Below, piece after piece: positions 35,744 to 44,807 of a stretch of DNA of 64,000 bases (the first letter of the stretch is position 1; the number at the start of each line of letters is the position of its first letter). The stretch covers positions 103,677 to 167,676 of the forward strand of contig JAGBEO010000010.1 in assembly GCA_017936885.1 (NCBI GenBank). Reading direction: 5' to 3'. The position numbers and the translations under genes were made by a program. The notes beneath the pieces are model-generated. The model was not told where the DNA came from and made no database searches. It saw only the letters and a program-made list of their open reading frames with translations. Source of the DNA: Lachnospiraceae bacterium. Lineage in GTDB: Bacteria; Bacillota; Clostridia; Lachnospirales; Lachnospiraceae.

Positions 35744-36517
35744 ATGATTTTAGCAATCGATATCGGTAATACCAATATTGTCATTGGGTGTATTGAAGGA
35801 GAGAAGGTACGGTTCGTGGAGCGTGTATCCACGGATCTTTCCAAGACAGAACTGGAATATGTAGTAGAGTTTAAGACACTCTTTGATTTATATCACATCG
35901 GCATTGAGGATATCAAGGGAAGTATTATTTCTTCCGTGGTACCGCCGTTAAATAATATTGTGCGTTCGGCTATGGAGAAGATGCTGCATATCAGACCGCT
36001 TCTGGTGGGACCAGGGTTAAAGACCGGACTTAATATTCTGATGGATAATCCGGGACAGGTAGGTGCTGATCTGATTGTCAATGCGGTTGCCGGACTTCAA
36101 TATTATGGGGCGCCGCTGATTATCATTGATATGGGAACAGCCACGACCATCAGTGTTGTGGATGAGAAAAAGAACTATGTGGGCGGTATGATTATACCCG
36201 GTGTGAAGGTTTCTCTGGAATCCCTGGTCAATCGTACCTCCCAGCTTCCTAAAATCAGTTTGGAGGCGCCCAAGAAGATCATCGGCAAGAATACGATCGA
36301 ATGTATGAAGAGCGGTATTGTCATCGGACAGGCAGCGCAGATGGATGGCATGATTGAGCGGATTTGGGAAGAGATCGGTTCTCAGGCGACCGTGGTTGCC
36401 ACCGGAGGACTGGCAGGCTGCATCGTGCCCCACTGCAGGAATAAGATCATCTGTGATAATGAGCTGACCTTGAAGGGACTTGGCATTATCTATCAGAAGA
36501 ATACGGAACAAAATTAG
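35744..36517 (+). CDS. coaX: type III pantothenate kinase
   Basis: The 257-residue kinase performs the first step of coenzyme A synthesis and belongs to the ASKHA fold. The phosphate-binding start LAIDIGNTNIVIG is clear, along with GADLIVNAV, DMGTATT and TGGLAG. Type III kinases resist feedback by CoA and need a monovalent cation. The ATG follows AAGGAGG. It is flanked by the S component and coaBC in one direction with short gaps, forming a pantothenate-to-CoA module. Confidence 0.95.
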   Translation: MILAIDIGNTNIVIGCIEGEKVRFVERVSTDLSKTELEYVVEFKTLFDLYHIGIEDIKGSIISSVVPPLNNIVRSAMEKMLHIRPLLVGPGLKTGLNILMDNPGQVGADLIVNAVAGLQYYGAPLIIIDMGTATTISVVDEKKNYVGGMIIPGVKVSLESLVNRTSQLPKISLEAPKKIIGKNTIECMKSGIVIGQAAQMDGMIERIWEEIGSQATVVATGGLAGCIVPHCRNKIICDNELTLKGLGIIYQKNTEQN

Positions 36518-36571
36518 GGTAAGTTTGAATGCAGTGTCGACAGAAGCAAGTGTGCGGAAAGGCGGTTGTTT

Positions 36572-37765
36572 ATGTTAAAGGGAAAATATGTTGTATTGGG
36601 GGTAACCGGCAGTATTGCTGCCTATAAGATTGCATCGTTAGCCAGTATGCTGGTTAAGAAACATGCGGACGTGACTGTGATTATGACGCAGAACGCGACC
36701 AATTTCATCAATCCCATTACCTTTGAGACTTTGACAGGCAACAAATGTCTGGTAGATACTTTTGACCGCAATTTTCAGTACAGTGTGGAACACGTGTCGT
36801 TAGCGAAGCAGACGGATGTCATCATGATTGCGCCTGCGTCTGCCAATGTCATTGCCAAGGCGGCGCACGGTATTGCAGATGATATGCTGACCACGACGCT
36901 GCTAGCCTGTCAGTGTCCGAAGATAGTGGTGCCTGCCATGAATACAAGAATGTATCAGAATCCTATTGTGCAGGATAATCTGGACATTTTGCGCCATTAC
37001 CATATGGAGGTGGTGACTCCGGCGAGCGGTTATCTGGCCTGTGGAGATACCGGAGAAGGCAAGATGCCGGAGCCGGAAGTATTGTATGAATATATTGTAA
37101 CAGCACTGACCCCGAAGGATATGACGGGAATGAATGTGCTTGTGACCGCGGGACCGACGCAGGAGAAGATGGACCCCGTGCGTTATATCAGCAACCATTC
37201 CACCGGTAAAATGGGATATGCCATCGCGGCGCAGGCTATGCGGCGCGGTGCAAACGTAACACTGGTATCCGGACAGGTAAATATTGTTCCGCCCATCGGT
37301 GTGGATGTGATCCCTATTGTATCGGCGGCGGATATGGCACAGGCAGTGAAGGAGAAAGCTGCCGTTCAGGATATTATCATCAAGGCGGCGGCGGTTGCGG
37401 ACTATCGTCCGGCGGATGTGGCGGATGAAAAGGTCAAGAAGAAAGACGATAATTTATCCATCGCCTTAGAACGGACGGAGGATATCTTAGCGTATCTGGG
37501 CGCGCACAGACAGGAAGGACAGTTTCTGTGCGGTTTCTCCATGGAAACCGAGCACATGTTGGAAAATTCCCGTGCGAAATTGGAGAAGAAGAACATTGAT
37601 ATGATTGTGGCAAACAATCTCAAACAGCAGGGTGCCGGATTCGGAACGGATACCAATGTGGTAACCTTTTTAACCAAAGAGGAAATGGTGGAGTTGCCGA
37701 TTATGAGCAAGGAAGAAGTGGCAGATGCCTTGCTTGACTATATTATGGAGCATAGAAACGCCTGA
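36572..37765 (+). CDS. coaBC: bifunctional phosphopantothenoylcysteine decarboxylase/synthetase
   Basis: About 397 residues from ATG 36572, which is nine bases after GGAAAGG; TTG 36566 is too close to that site. The N-terminal flavoprotein decarboxylase domain (CoaC) shows GVTGSIAAYKIA, PASANVIAKAAHG and PAMNTRMYQNP. The C-terminal CoaB domain begins NVLVTAGPTQE with GKMGYAIA. It couples cysteine to 4'-phosphopantothenate and decarboxylates the product. The last 28 bases overlap the end of the convergent LysR gene, an unusually tight packing. Confidence 0.96.
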   Translation: MLKGKYVVLGVTGSIAAYKIASLASMLVKKHADVTVIMTQNATNFINPITFETLTGNKCLVDTFDRNFQYSVEHVSLAKQTDVIMIAPASANVIAKAAHGIADDMLTTTLLACQCPKIVVPAMNTRMYQNPIVQDNLDILRHYHMEVVTPASGYLACGDTGEGKMPEPEVLYEYIVTALTPKDMTGMNVLVTAGPTQEKMDPVRYISNHSTGKMGYAIAAQAMRRGANVTLVSGQVNIVPPIGVDVIPIVSAADMAQAVKEKAAVQDIIIKAAAVADYRPADVADEKVKKKDDNLSIALERTEDILAYLGAHRQEGQFLCGFSMETEHMLENSRAKLEKKNIDMIVANNLKQQGAGFGTDTNVVTFLTKEEMVELPIMSKEEVADALLDYIMEHRNA

Positions 37766-38622
37766 CCTGCGGGGGAAAGGGCGGTGTCGCTTTTACGCAC
37801 CAGACAGATTTCCCGCTCCGGCAGCGGACGGTCTAAGGCAACCTGGAAGACATCGCCCCGCATAAGAGCGCTCTGGGCAAATTTCTCAGGTACAAAGCCG
37901 ATGCCAAGGTTGTTTGCAACCATAGGAGTGATTAAGTCTGTGGTGGCAAGCTCAATGTCCGGCTGGAACGTCAGCCCGGCCTGTAGGAAAATAGTATTCA
38001 GAAATTGTCTTGTATTCGTGTCCTCAGAGACACTGACAAAGGGGAAAGCAGACAGGGAGGATAAATCCCATGTCTGTTTTTTTAGTGCGGCAAACTGATT
38101 TCCGGCAATCAGGATGTCCTGAAATCCGGTAAGCTTGGTGATGGTAAGGTCTTTATCCTTATAGTCGGAGGAAATCACCAGAATGGCGAAATCCAACAGA
38201 TTGTCTTTCAGGGCTTGGAGCTCCCGTGGGGTGGTGCTGTTGGAAATGTTGATTCTGATATCGGGATAGCGCTTATGAAAGGCGGTCAGCACGGGCAGCA
38301 GGTAGTGATGAATGGAAATTTCACTGGCGCCGATCTTTAAATAACCGCTGGATAACTCCTGAAGCTGCTGCAGCTTCATTTCTGCTTCCAGAATATGTTC
38401 GTAGGCAACTGCGATGTGCTCGTAGATGAGACTGCCTTCCGGGGTAAGCTGCATACCGGATTTGGAACGGACGAAAAGACTGCATCCGAGTTCTTCCTCC
38501 AGACAGTGAATGGTATGGGTCACAGTGGGCTGGGAGACATACAGCGCCTTGGCTGCTTTGGTCAGATTCCGGTATTTAGCAACGTAGTAAAAGGTTTTGT
38601 AGTATTGAAGATTGGCTGCCAT
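37738..38622 (-). CDS. LysR-family transcriptional regulator
   Basis: A 294-residue LysR regulator with the N-terminal winged helix-turn-helix (YYKTFYYVAKYRNLTKAAKA, SQPTVTHTIHCLEEELG) and a C-terminal periplasmic-binding-like effector domain (LLPVLTAFHKRYPDIRI). It is divergent from a MATE exporter across 141 bp containing dyads, the usual LysR arrangement for control of a divergent target and itself. Its 3' end overlaps coaBC on the other strand. The inducer is unknown. Confidence 0.93.
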   Translation of the reverse strand: MAANLQYYKTFYYVAKYRNLTKAAKALYVSQPTVTHTIHCLEEELGCSLFVRSKSGMQLTPEGSLIYEHIAVAYEHILEAEMKLQQLQELSSGYLKIGASEISIHHYLLPVLTAFHKRYPDIRINISNSTTPRELQALKDNLLDFAILVISSDYKDKDLTITKLTGFQDILIAGNQFAALKKQTWDLSSLSAFPFVSVSEDTNTRQFLNTIFLQAGLTFQPDIELATTDLITPMVANNLGIGFVPEKFAQSALMRGDVFQVALDRPLPEREICLVRKSDTALSPAGQAFLCSII

Positions 38623-38696
38623 TTGTATGTTCCTTTCAAGTATAGCTATAGAATTTATCTATATTTATAATATAAAATATTGATTTTATTTATTGA

Positions 38697-38711
38697 TATA
38701 CTTGCAGTATA
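38697..38711. promoter_or_regulatory. dyad in the LysR-MATE intergenic region
   Basis: TATACT and AGTATA flank TGC in the divergent promoter region. A second AT-rich dyad-like stretch lies at 38640-38662 near the LysR start. Both are candidates for LysR binding; promoter elements are also possible. Confidence 0.4.
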
Positions 38712-38763
38712 CTATCTTCTTGGAAAAAATGCAAAAGGTTAGGAGAAAGGCAAGGTTATTAAC

Positions 38764-40107
38764 ATGATACAGGATTTGACAGTGGGGGATTCCCAGAAGA
38801 CGTTGATCAAATATACGATGCCCATGTTTATCAGTGTGGTATTTCAACAGCTCTATAATATAGCGGACAGCATGATTGCCGGGAAGTTTGCCGGTGAGGA
38901 TGCACTGGCGGCGGTGGGGGCTTCCTATCCGATTACGATGATTTTTATGGCTGTGGCTGTGGGTTCTAATATCGGCTGTTCGGTGATTATTTCCCAACTG
39001 TTTGGAGCAAAGGCATACGAGAAGCTTAAAACAGCCGTTACGACAACCTTAATCGCAGGCTTGCTATTGTCTGTGCTGCTGACAGTCGTTGGACTTTTCA
39101 CAACCCCGGCGATGATGCGTATGATTCAGACGCCGGAGAACATCTTTGCGGACGGCGCACTGTATCTGCGGATTTATATTGGCGGATTTGTGTTTCTTTT
39201 CTTATATAATGTGGCGACGGGGATGTTTAACTCTCTGGGAGATTCCAAGACGCCGCTCTATTTTCTGATCGGTTCTTCTGTAGGGAACATTATTCTGGAT
39301 ATTATCTTTGTGGCGGTTTTCCGCTGGGGAGTGGCCGGTGTGGCATGGGCTACCTTTATTGCACAGGGAATTGCCTGTATTCTGGCGCTTATCACATTCC
39401 GGGGCAGGGTCAGTGAGATTCAGACAGAGAGAAAGGCAGAACTGTTTTCACTGGAACTGCTTAAGAATATCAGTCTGGTGGCAGTGCCCAGTATCCTGCA
39501 GCAGAGCTTTGTATCGGTTGGTAATATTTTTATACAGAGTCTGGTCAATTCTTATGGCTCAGGCGTGATCGCCGGATATTCTGCGGCAGTCAAACTCAAT
39601 ACCTTTATCATTACCGGATTTACAACACTGGGAAACGGAGTGTCCAGCTTCACGGCACAGAATCTTGGCGCAGGCAAGCCGGAGCGGATTAAAGACGGAT
39701 TTGTGGCTGGTATCAAGATGGCAGTTTGTGTCGCTGTTCCCTTTTTTGTGGCATACTTTTTCTTCGGCAGAAGCATGATGCTTTTGTTCATGGAGAATTC
39801 GGGCGGAACGGCAATGGCTTCCGGAAGTACATTTCTGCGCATTGTTTCCGTATTTTATTTTGTTATTTCCATTAAGCTTGTGGCGGACGGTGTGCTCCGC
39901 GGCGCGGAGGCCATGGGATATTTTATGATTTCTACCTTTACGGATTTGATTCTGCGTGTGATTCTGGCATTTGTATTTTCGGAATATTGGGGGGCAACGG
40001 GAATCTGGATGTCCTGGCCGGTGGGCTGGAGTGTGGCTACGGTGCTGTCGGTTGTCTTCTACAGGAATGTGATAAGGCGGTCTGCAAGAAAACAGAGCCG
40101 GTATTGA
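38764..40107 (+). CDS. MATE-family efflux transporter
   Basis: The 447-residue membrane protein has about twelve helices in two homologous halves. MATE features are visible: KYTMPMFISVVFQQLYNIADSMIAG at the N-terminus, GNIILDIIFV, and FTAQNLGAGKPERI in the middle. These antiporters export drugs, metabolites or flavin-like compounds with sodium or protons. The divergent LysR gene suggests regulated expression. Length and topology are normal. The substrate cannot be inferred. Confidence 0.93.
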   Translation: MIQDLTVGDSQKTLIKYTMPMFISVVFQQLYNIADSMIAGKFAGEDALAAVGASYPITMIFMAVAVGSNIGCSVIISQLFGAKAYEKLKTAVTTTLIAGLLLSVLLTVVGLFTTPAMMRMIQTPENIFADGALYLRIYIGGFVFLFLYNVATGMFNSLGDSKTPLYFLIGSSVGNIILDIIFVAVFRWGVAGVAWATFIAQGIACILALITFRGRVSEIQTERKAELFSLELLKNISLVAVPSILQQSFVSVGNIFIQSLVNSYGSGVIAGYSAAVKLNTFIITGFTTLGNGVSSFTAQNLGAGKPERIKDGFVAGIKMAVCVAVPFFVAYFFFGRSMMLLFMENSGGTAMASGSTFLRIVSVFYFVISIKLVADGVLRGAEAMGYFMISTFTDLILRVILAFVFSEYWGATGIWMSWPVGWSVATVLSVVFYRNVIRRSARKQSRY

Positions 40108-40293
40108 AAAAGGCTTTTTGAAACATTGGTTTTTTGATATTTTTTCTGTCATACGGCATACTAAAAAGGAATTGATGTTATTCTCTTGGGGAAGTATAAT
40201 AATATCTGTTAAGCTGTGCTCTGCGTGTAATGTATGTATGACATACATAGATTTTGCGGACCGGACAAGAACAGAGAGTGTTAGGAGATTGTT

Positions 40294-40842
40294 ATGAGAA
40301 TCGGAATGGGTTATGACGTACATCGTCTGACAGAAGACAGAAAGCTGATTATCGGAGGCGTGGAGATTCCTTATGAGAAAGGGCTTCTTGGACACTCGGA
40401 TGCGGATGTGCTTCTACATGCCATTATGGATGCCCTGCTTGGTGCCGCGGCACTGGGAGATATCGGGAAGCATTTTCCGGATACGGACCCGGCATACAAA
40501 GGGATTTCTTCCGTAAAGCTTCTGGAGCATGTGGGTAAACTGTTGGAGGAACATTTGTTTCTCATTGAAAATATTGATGCAACGATTATTGCGCAGGCAC
40601 CCAAGATGCGTCCCTATATAGATACCATGCGGGCAAACATCGCAGGAGCACTGGGAATAGAGGTTACGCAGGTCAATGTGAAAGCTACTACGGAGGAAGG
40701 TCTTGGTTTTACCGGATCAGGAGAAGGAATCTCTTCTCAGGCGATCTGTATGCTTTCTTCTCCGGCAGAACTGTATGACCGGGATGTGGCATCAGACAGC
40801 GGGTGTGCGGGCTGCGGCGGCTGCCCGAAGCAGAACGGATAA
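40294..40842 (+). CDS. ispF: 2-C-methyl-D-erythritol 2,4-cyclodiphosphate synthase with Cys-rich tail
   Basis: A 182-residue enzyme of the MEP isoprenoid pathway. The zinc and substrate motifs are intact: [35 protein letters not shown] and [14 protein letters not shown]. The usual length is about 155-160 residues. Here some 25 extra residues follow the normal end and finish with a C-x2-C-x2-C cluster ([13 protein letters not shown]). The ispF-cysE-cysS order echoes the Bacillus ispD-ispF-gltX-cysE-cysS string, with ispD and gltX missing. The T-box unit starts just after it. Confidence 0.95.
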   Translation: MRIGMGYDVHRLTEDRKLIIGGVEIPYEKGLLGHSDADVLLHAIMDALLGAAALGDIGKHFPDTDPAYKGISSVKLLEHVGKLLEEHLFLIENIDATIIAQAPKMRPYIDTMRANIAGALGIEVTQVNVKATTEEGLGFTGSGEGISSQAICMLSSPAELYDRDVASDSGCAGCGGCPKQNG

Positions 40843-40912
40843 TTCCTTATAAAATATTGGCAGAACAGGGAAGCCTTGTAAAGTTTTATGAATCTCTACA
40901 AGGAACCCACGC

Positions 40913-40941
40913 TTGACAAAATCTGATGTTTTGCATATTCT
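40913..40941 (+). promoter_or_regulatory. promoter of the T-box cys operon
   Basis: TTGACA (40913-40918) and TATTCT (40936-40941) with a 17-base spacer, just ahead of the T-box leader. Confidence 0.75.
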
Positions 40942-40949
40942 ATAAGAGG

Positions 40950-41213
40950 TAGGCAGAGAAAGGGAAGAGTACCTTTTGCAGATGTGACAGAGAGGAAGCG
41001 TCATCGGCTGAAAGCGTTTCCGGCGGAAGGAAAGGGAAGTGCGCCCCGGAGTCTGACAGAGGGAACGAAGTCTTCGTATGGTTGCTTTTAGTATCTTTGT
41101 CCGGCTGACCCCGTTACAGGTTATGAGTGAGAAGCTGACAGCCGCTTCTAAGCAGAGTGGAACCGCGGATAATTTCGTCTCTGATATACAGAGACAGAAT
41201 TGTCCGTTTTTTT
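40950..41213 (+). ncRNA. T-box leader (probably tRNA-Cys responsive)
   Basis: A T-box riboswitch preceding cysE-cysS. The 14-nt T-box core AGAGTGGAACCGCGG is at 41154-41168. Stem I features GACAGAGAGG and GGCTGAAAGC are present around 40986-41016, and the likely specifier loop GAAGTGCGCC at 41037-41046 would present the Cys codon TGC (41040-41042). The terminator is 41166-41183 with 41189-41206 (one mismatch), then seven T. Uncharged tRNA-Cys should stabilise the antiterminator and allow expression of cysteine synthesis and charging genes. Specifier choice is inferred from the sequence and the downstream genes. Confidence 0.92.
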
Positions 41214-41306
41214 GTTGCAGTTCTTATTCCGGTAATATGTTTTAAAGTAATGTATTTAACAGGAATTGTTTTGCCAACATTTAATAATAGGGAAAGAGGA
41301 ATCATA

Positions 41307-41975
41307 ATGGGATTTATCAGTCACGTACGGGAAGAGATAAAGGTTATCAGAGAGCGTGATCCGGCGATTCATTCTAACATGGAGGTATTTTTATATCCCA
41401 GTTTTAAAGTGATGATTTACTATCGGCTGGCACATAAATTATACTTGAAGCACCATTATTTCTTAGCGAGATGGGTTTCCCAGAAGGGCGTGCGCAAGAC
41501 CGGAATTGAGATTCATCCGGGCGCGCAGATCGGCAAGGGTTTTTTCATCGATCATGGCAACGGCGTCATCATCGGTGAGACCACGATCATCGGGGACAAT
41601 GTAACGCTCTATCAGGGGGTAACGCTTGGCGGTACCGGAAAGGAACAGGGCAAGCGTCATCCGACCATCGGCAATAACGTGATGATCAGTACAGGGGCGA
41701 AAGTGCTCGGTTCTTTTAAAATCGGAGATAATAGTAAGATCGGAGCCGGAAGTGTGGTATTGGAGGAAGTGCCGCCTAATTCTACGGTGGTCGGTGTGCC
41801 GGGGAGAGTGGTGAAGCGCAACGATCAGGCATTGCCGCAGGATAAGCTGGATCAGGTTCATCTGCCGGACCCCGTCAGAGAGGATATTGTCGGTCTGCAG
41901 CATGCCAATGCGGAGCTTACCAATCGTCTGCTTGATTTAGAGCGGGAGATGAAACAGCTTCGGACAGAGGCATAA
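41307..41975 (+). CDS. cysE: serine O-acetyltransferase
   Basis: About 222 residues from ATG 41307 (GGAAAGAGGA upstream); the frame open from 41157 crosses the T-box terminator and is not translated. It makes O-acetylserine, the carbon skeleton for cysteine. The N-terminal helical part ([19 protein letters not shown]) precedes a left-handed beta-helix of hexapeptide repeats ([39 protein letters not shown]). The C-terminus is helical. It is the short bacterial form. Control is by the T-box upstream, together with cysS. Confidence 0.95.
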   Translation: MGFISHVREEIKVIRERDPAIHSNMEVFLYPSFKVMIYYRLAHKLYLKHHYFLARWVSQKGVRKTGIEIHPGAQIGKGFFIDHGNGVIIGETTIIGDNVTLYQGVTLGGTGKEQGKRHPTIGNNVMISTGAKVLGSFKIGDNSKIGAGSVVLEEVPPNSTVVGVPGRVVKRNDQALPQDKLDQVHLPDPVREDIVGLQHANAELTNRLLDLEREMKQLRTEA

Positions 41976-42157
41976 TCGGTCGGTAAGGACAAGGAAATGT
42001 CGGTCATTACGCAGCAGTTGAATGCACCGGCGTCGTCTTTGACATCATGCAGCATGTGTATGATGCGGTTTAAGCAGAAAAATACAAATTTGTGCCTTGC
42101 GCAATGTATGCAGAGCAGACATATCATTCGCAGGCTGAGCAGGAATGGAGGATTTCG

Positions 42158-43567
42158 ATGAAAATTTTTAACACATTATCCAGAAAAAAAGAAGAGTTCG
42201 TGCCCATTGAGCCGGGCAAGGTCAGCATGTATGTCTGCGGGCCTACGGTATACAATCTGATTCATATCGGCAATGCCAGACCGATGATCGTATTTGATAC
42301 GGCAAGACGCTATATGGAGCACAAAGGCTATGCGGTCAATTATGTATCCAATTTTACGGACGTAGATGATAAGATTATCAAAAAAGCAAATGAAGAGGGC
42401 GTAGACCCCTCCGTGATCTCCGAACGCTATATTGCAGAGTGCAAGAAAGACATGGAAGCTCTCAATGTAAAGCCGGCAACCACCCACCCGCAGGCAACCA
42501 ATGAGATTGCGGGCATGATTGACATGATACAGACCCTGATCGATAAAGGGCATGCCTATGTGGCTGAGGACGGCACCGTATATTATAAGACCAGAAGCTT
42601 TAAGCAGTATGGCAAGCTGTCCCATAAAAACTTAGATGATCTGCGAAGCGGCAGCCGTTCCCTGCTGGTATCGGGAGAGGATCAGAAACAGGACCCGCTT
42701 GATTTCGTACTTTGGAAACCGAAGAAAGAAGGAGAGCCCTACTGGGAGTCTCCATGGTGCCAGGGTCGTCCCGGCTGGCATATCGAGTGCTCTGTGATGA
42801 GCAAGAAGTATCTTGGCGATGAGATCGACATCCATGCCGGCGGTGAGGATTTGATTTTCCCTCATCATGAGAATGAGATCGCACAGTCCGAGGCTGCCAA
42901 TGACAAAGAATTTGCAAAGTACTGGATGCACAACGGGTTTTTAAATATTGATAATAAGAAGATGTCCAAATCCCTTGGCAATTTCTTTACGGTTCGCGAC
43001 ATCAGTGAGAAGTATGATTTACAGGTACTGCGTTTCTTCATGCTTTCCGCACACTACAGAAGTCCCTTAAATTTCAGCGCTGATCTGATGGAAGCTGCCA
43101 AGAATGGTTTGGAGCGTATTGTAACAAGTGTGACAAACTTGCATTATCTGCTGGAGAATGCCAGGAGCGATGCCATGACGGAAGCGGAACAGAAGCTGGC
43201 GGAGGAAGCGAAGGAATACATTGCCAAATTCGATGAGGCGATGGACGATGACTTTAACACCGCTGATGCAATCTCTGCCATCTTTGAGCTGGTGAAATTT
43301 GCCAATACCCATGTGACAGAAGGCGCAAGCAGGGAATTTATTCAGGCGATCAAAGACGAAATCATTCTGCTGTCCGATATCTGCGGTCTGATTGTAGAGA
43401 AAAAAGAGGAAATCTTAGATGCGGACATTGAAGCGCTTATTCAGGAGAGGCAGGAAGCCAGAAAAGCTAAAAATTTTGCAAGAGCAGATGAAATAAGAGA
43501 TACTTTGCTTGCACAGGGTATTATCTTAGAGGATACACGTGAGGGTGTTAAATGGAAGAGAGCATAA
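42158..43567 (+). CDS. cysS: cysteinyl-tRNA synthetase
   Basis: About 469 residues from ATG 42158 (AATGGAGGA upstream). A class I synthetase for tRNA-Cys. HIGH is seen as HIGNARP after the zinc cysteine in YVCGPTVYN; further zinc ligands are in HIECSVM and [10 protein letters not shown], and KMSKS occurs as [10 protein letters not shown]. The anticodon-binding region at the C-terminus is complete. The 182-bp gap to cysE holds no feature I can support. The stop overlaps mrnC by 16 bases, indicating coupling. Confidence 0.96.
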   Translation: MKIFNTLSRKKEEFVPIEPGKVSMYVCGPTVYNLIHIGNARPMIVFDTARRYMEHKGYAVNYVSNFTDVDDKIIKKANEEGVDPSVISERYIAECKKDMEALNVKPATTHPQATNEIAGMIDMIQTLIDKGHAYVAEDGTVYYKTRSFKQYGKLSHKNLDDLRSGSRSLLVSGEDQKQDPLDFVLWKPKKEGEPYWESPWCQGRPGWHIECSVMSKKYLGDEIDIHAGGEDLIFPHHENEIAQSEAANDKEFAKYWMHNGFLNIDNKKMSKSLGNFFTVRDISEKYDLQVLRFFMLSAHYRSPLNFSADLMEAAKNGLERIVTSVTNLHYLLENARSDAMTEAEQKLAEEAKEYIAKFDEAMDDDFNTADAISAIFELVKFANTHVTEGASREFIQAIKDEIILLSDICGLIVEKKEEILDADIEALIQERQEARKAKNFARADEIRDTLLAQGIILEDTREGVKWKRA

Positions 43568-43992
43568 CCATTTTAGAGGCAATCAAGAGAGACTTTGACT
43601 GCAAGGATGTGGATATCAGAACCTATTCCCCGTTAACTCTTGCTTATATCGGAGATGCCATTTATGATCTGGTGATCCGTACCATCGTGGTGGAGCGGGG
43701 CAATCGTTCTGCGAACAATCTGCATAAGAAGACAGTCACCTATGTGAATGCCAGGGTACAGGCGAAGATGATCGATGCATTAGAGGAAGAACTGACAGAG
43801 GAAGAACAGGCAGTCTATCACCGCGGACGCAATGCCAAATCCTACACCTCCGCCAAGAATGCTTCCATCATCGAATACCGCAAAGCAACCGGCTTGGAAG
43901 CGCTCTGCGGTTATCTGTATCTGCGGGGAGAGCAGGAGAGGATGCTGGCCCTGATCCGGGCTGCACTTACCAAATTAGGTATGGATATTTAG
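43552..43992 (+). CDS. mrnC: mini-ribonuclease III
   Basis: The 146-residue dimeric nuclease contains only the RNase III catalytic domain and matures 23S rRNA ends in Firmicutes. The acidic signature appears as AYIGDAIYDLVIR near the N-terminus, with RGRNAKSYTSAKNASIIEYRKATGLEALCGY-type family sequence in the second half (two short segments of which, RGRNAK and ATGLEALCGYL, are diagnostic). It overlaps the cysS end by 16 bases and lies 15 bases before rlmB, the order found in Bacillus. Confidence 0.94.
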   Translation: MEESITILEAIKRDFDCKDVDIRTYSPLTLAYIGDAIYDLVIRTIVVERGNRSANNLHKKTVTYVNARVQAKMIDALEEELTEEEQAVYHRGRNAKSYTSAKNASIIEYRKATGLEALCGYLYLRGEQERMLALIRAALTKLGMDI

Positions 43993-44007
43993 AGAAAGGA
44001 ATTCCAC

Positions 44008-44748
44008 ATGGAACACACAGAATTTACCATTGAAGGCCGTAATGCCGTTATTGAAGCATTTCGGGCAGGACGAACCATAGACAAGCTTTTTATTCTGGAT
44101 GGCTGTCAGGACGGACCGATTCTGACCATCAAGAGAGAAGCGGTTAAACACGGAAGTCTGATTAAATATGTGGCAAAGGAACGTCTGGATCAGATGTCTG
44201 AGACGGGCAAGCATCAGGGTGTCATTGCCTATGCGGCGGCTTATGAATATGCGGAGGTGGAAGATATCCTGCAGAAAGCCAGAGATAAGGGGGAAGCGCC
44301 TTTTATTTTTCTGTTGGATAATATAGAAGACCCGCACAATCTGGGAGCCATCATCCGTACGGCAAATCTGGCGGGTGCCCATGGGGTCATTATCCCCAAA
44401 AACCGTGCCGTGGGACTTACCGCAACGGTTGCTAAGGCTTCGGCGGGAGCGCTGAACTATACACCGGTGGCAAAGGTCACGAATTTAGGACAAACTATAG
44501 AGGAACTGAAGAAGGAAGGACTATGGTTTGTATGTGCCGATATGGACGGCACGCAGATGTATCAATTGGATTTAAAAGGACCGATTGGTCTGGTGATCGG
44601 CAATGAAGGAAACGGCGTGGGACGTCTTGTGAAGGAAAAATGCGATTTTGTGGCATCTATTCCGATGCAGGGCGACATTGATTCCCTGAATGCTTCCGTG
44701 GCAGCAGGCGTGCTTGCATACGAGATTGTAAGACAGAGACTGCAATAG
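44008..44748 (+). CDS. rlmB: 23S rRNA (guanosine-2'-O-)-methyltransferase, RlmB/TrmH type
   Basis: A 246-residue SPOUT methyltransferase. The short N-terminal substrate-binding domain (EGRNAVIEAFRAG) precedes the knotted domain, with motif 1 DNIEDPHNLGAIIRTA, motif 2 IGLVIGNEGNGVG and motif 3 IPMQGDIDSLNASVAAG. It is placed after mrnC as in the Bacillus yacO locus. The target nucleotide (G2251 in E. coli numbering) is from family knowledge. The ATG follows GAGAAAGGAA. Confidence 0.94.
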   Translation: MEHTEFTIEGRNAVIEAFRAGRTIDKLFILDGCQDGPILTIKREAVKHGSLIKYVAKERLDQMSETGKHQGVIAYAAAYEYAEVEDILQKARDKGEAPFIFLLDNIEDPHNLGAIIRTANLAGAHGVIIPKNRAVGLTATVAKASAGALNYTPVAKVTNLGQTIEELKKEGLWFVCADMDGTQMYQLDLKGPIGLVIGNEGNGVGRLVKEKCDFVASIPMQGDIDSLNASVAAGVLAYEIVRQRLQ

Positions 44749-44807
44749 CAGAGAAAATCGGTATATTGCGTTTTAAAATAATGTATGACGTAAGGTAATA
44801 TAAGACT

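Noticed and set aside
39559-40395. 278-residue open frame on the minus strand
   Set aside because: Antisense to the MATE gene and the start of ispF; no motif or start site.
41157-41306. N-terminal extension of cysE with a hydrophobic stretch
   Set aside because: This stretch is the T-box core and terminator; a strong ribosome binding site marks the real start at 41307.
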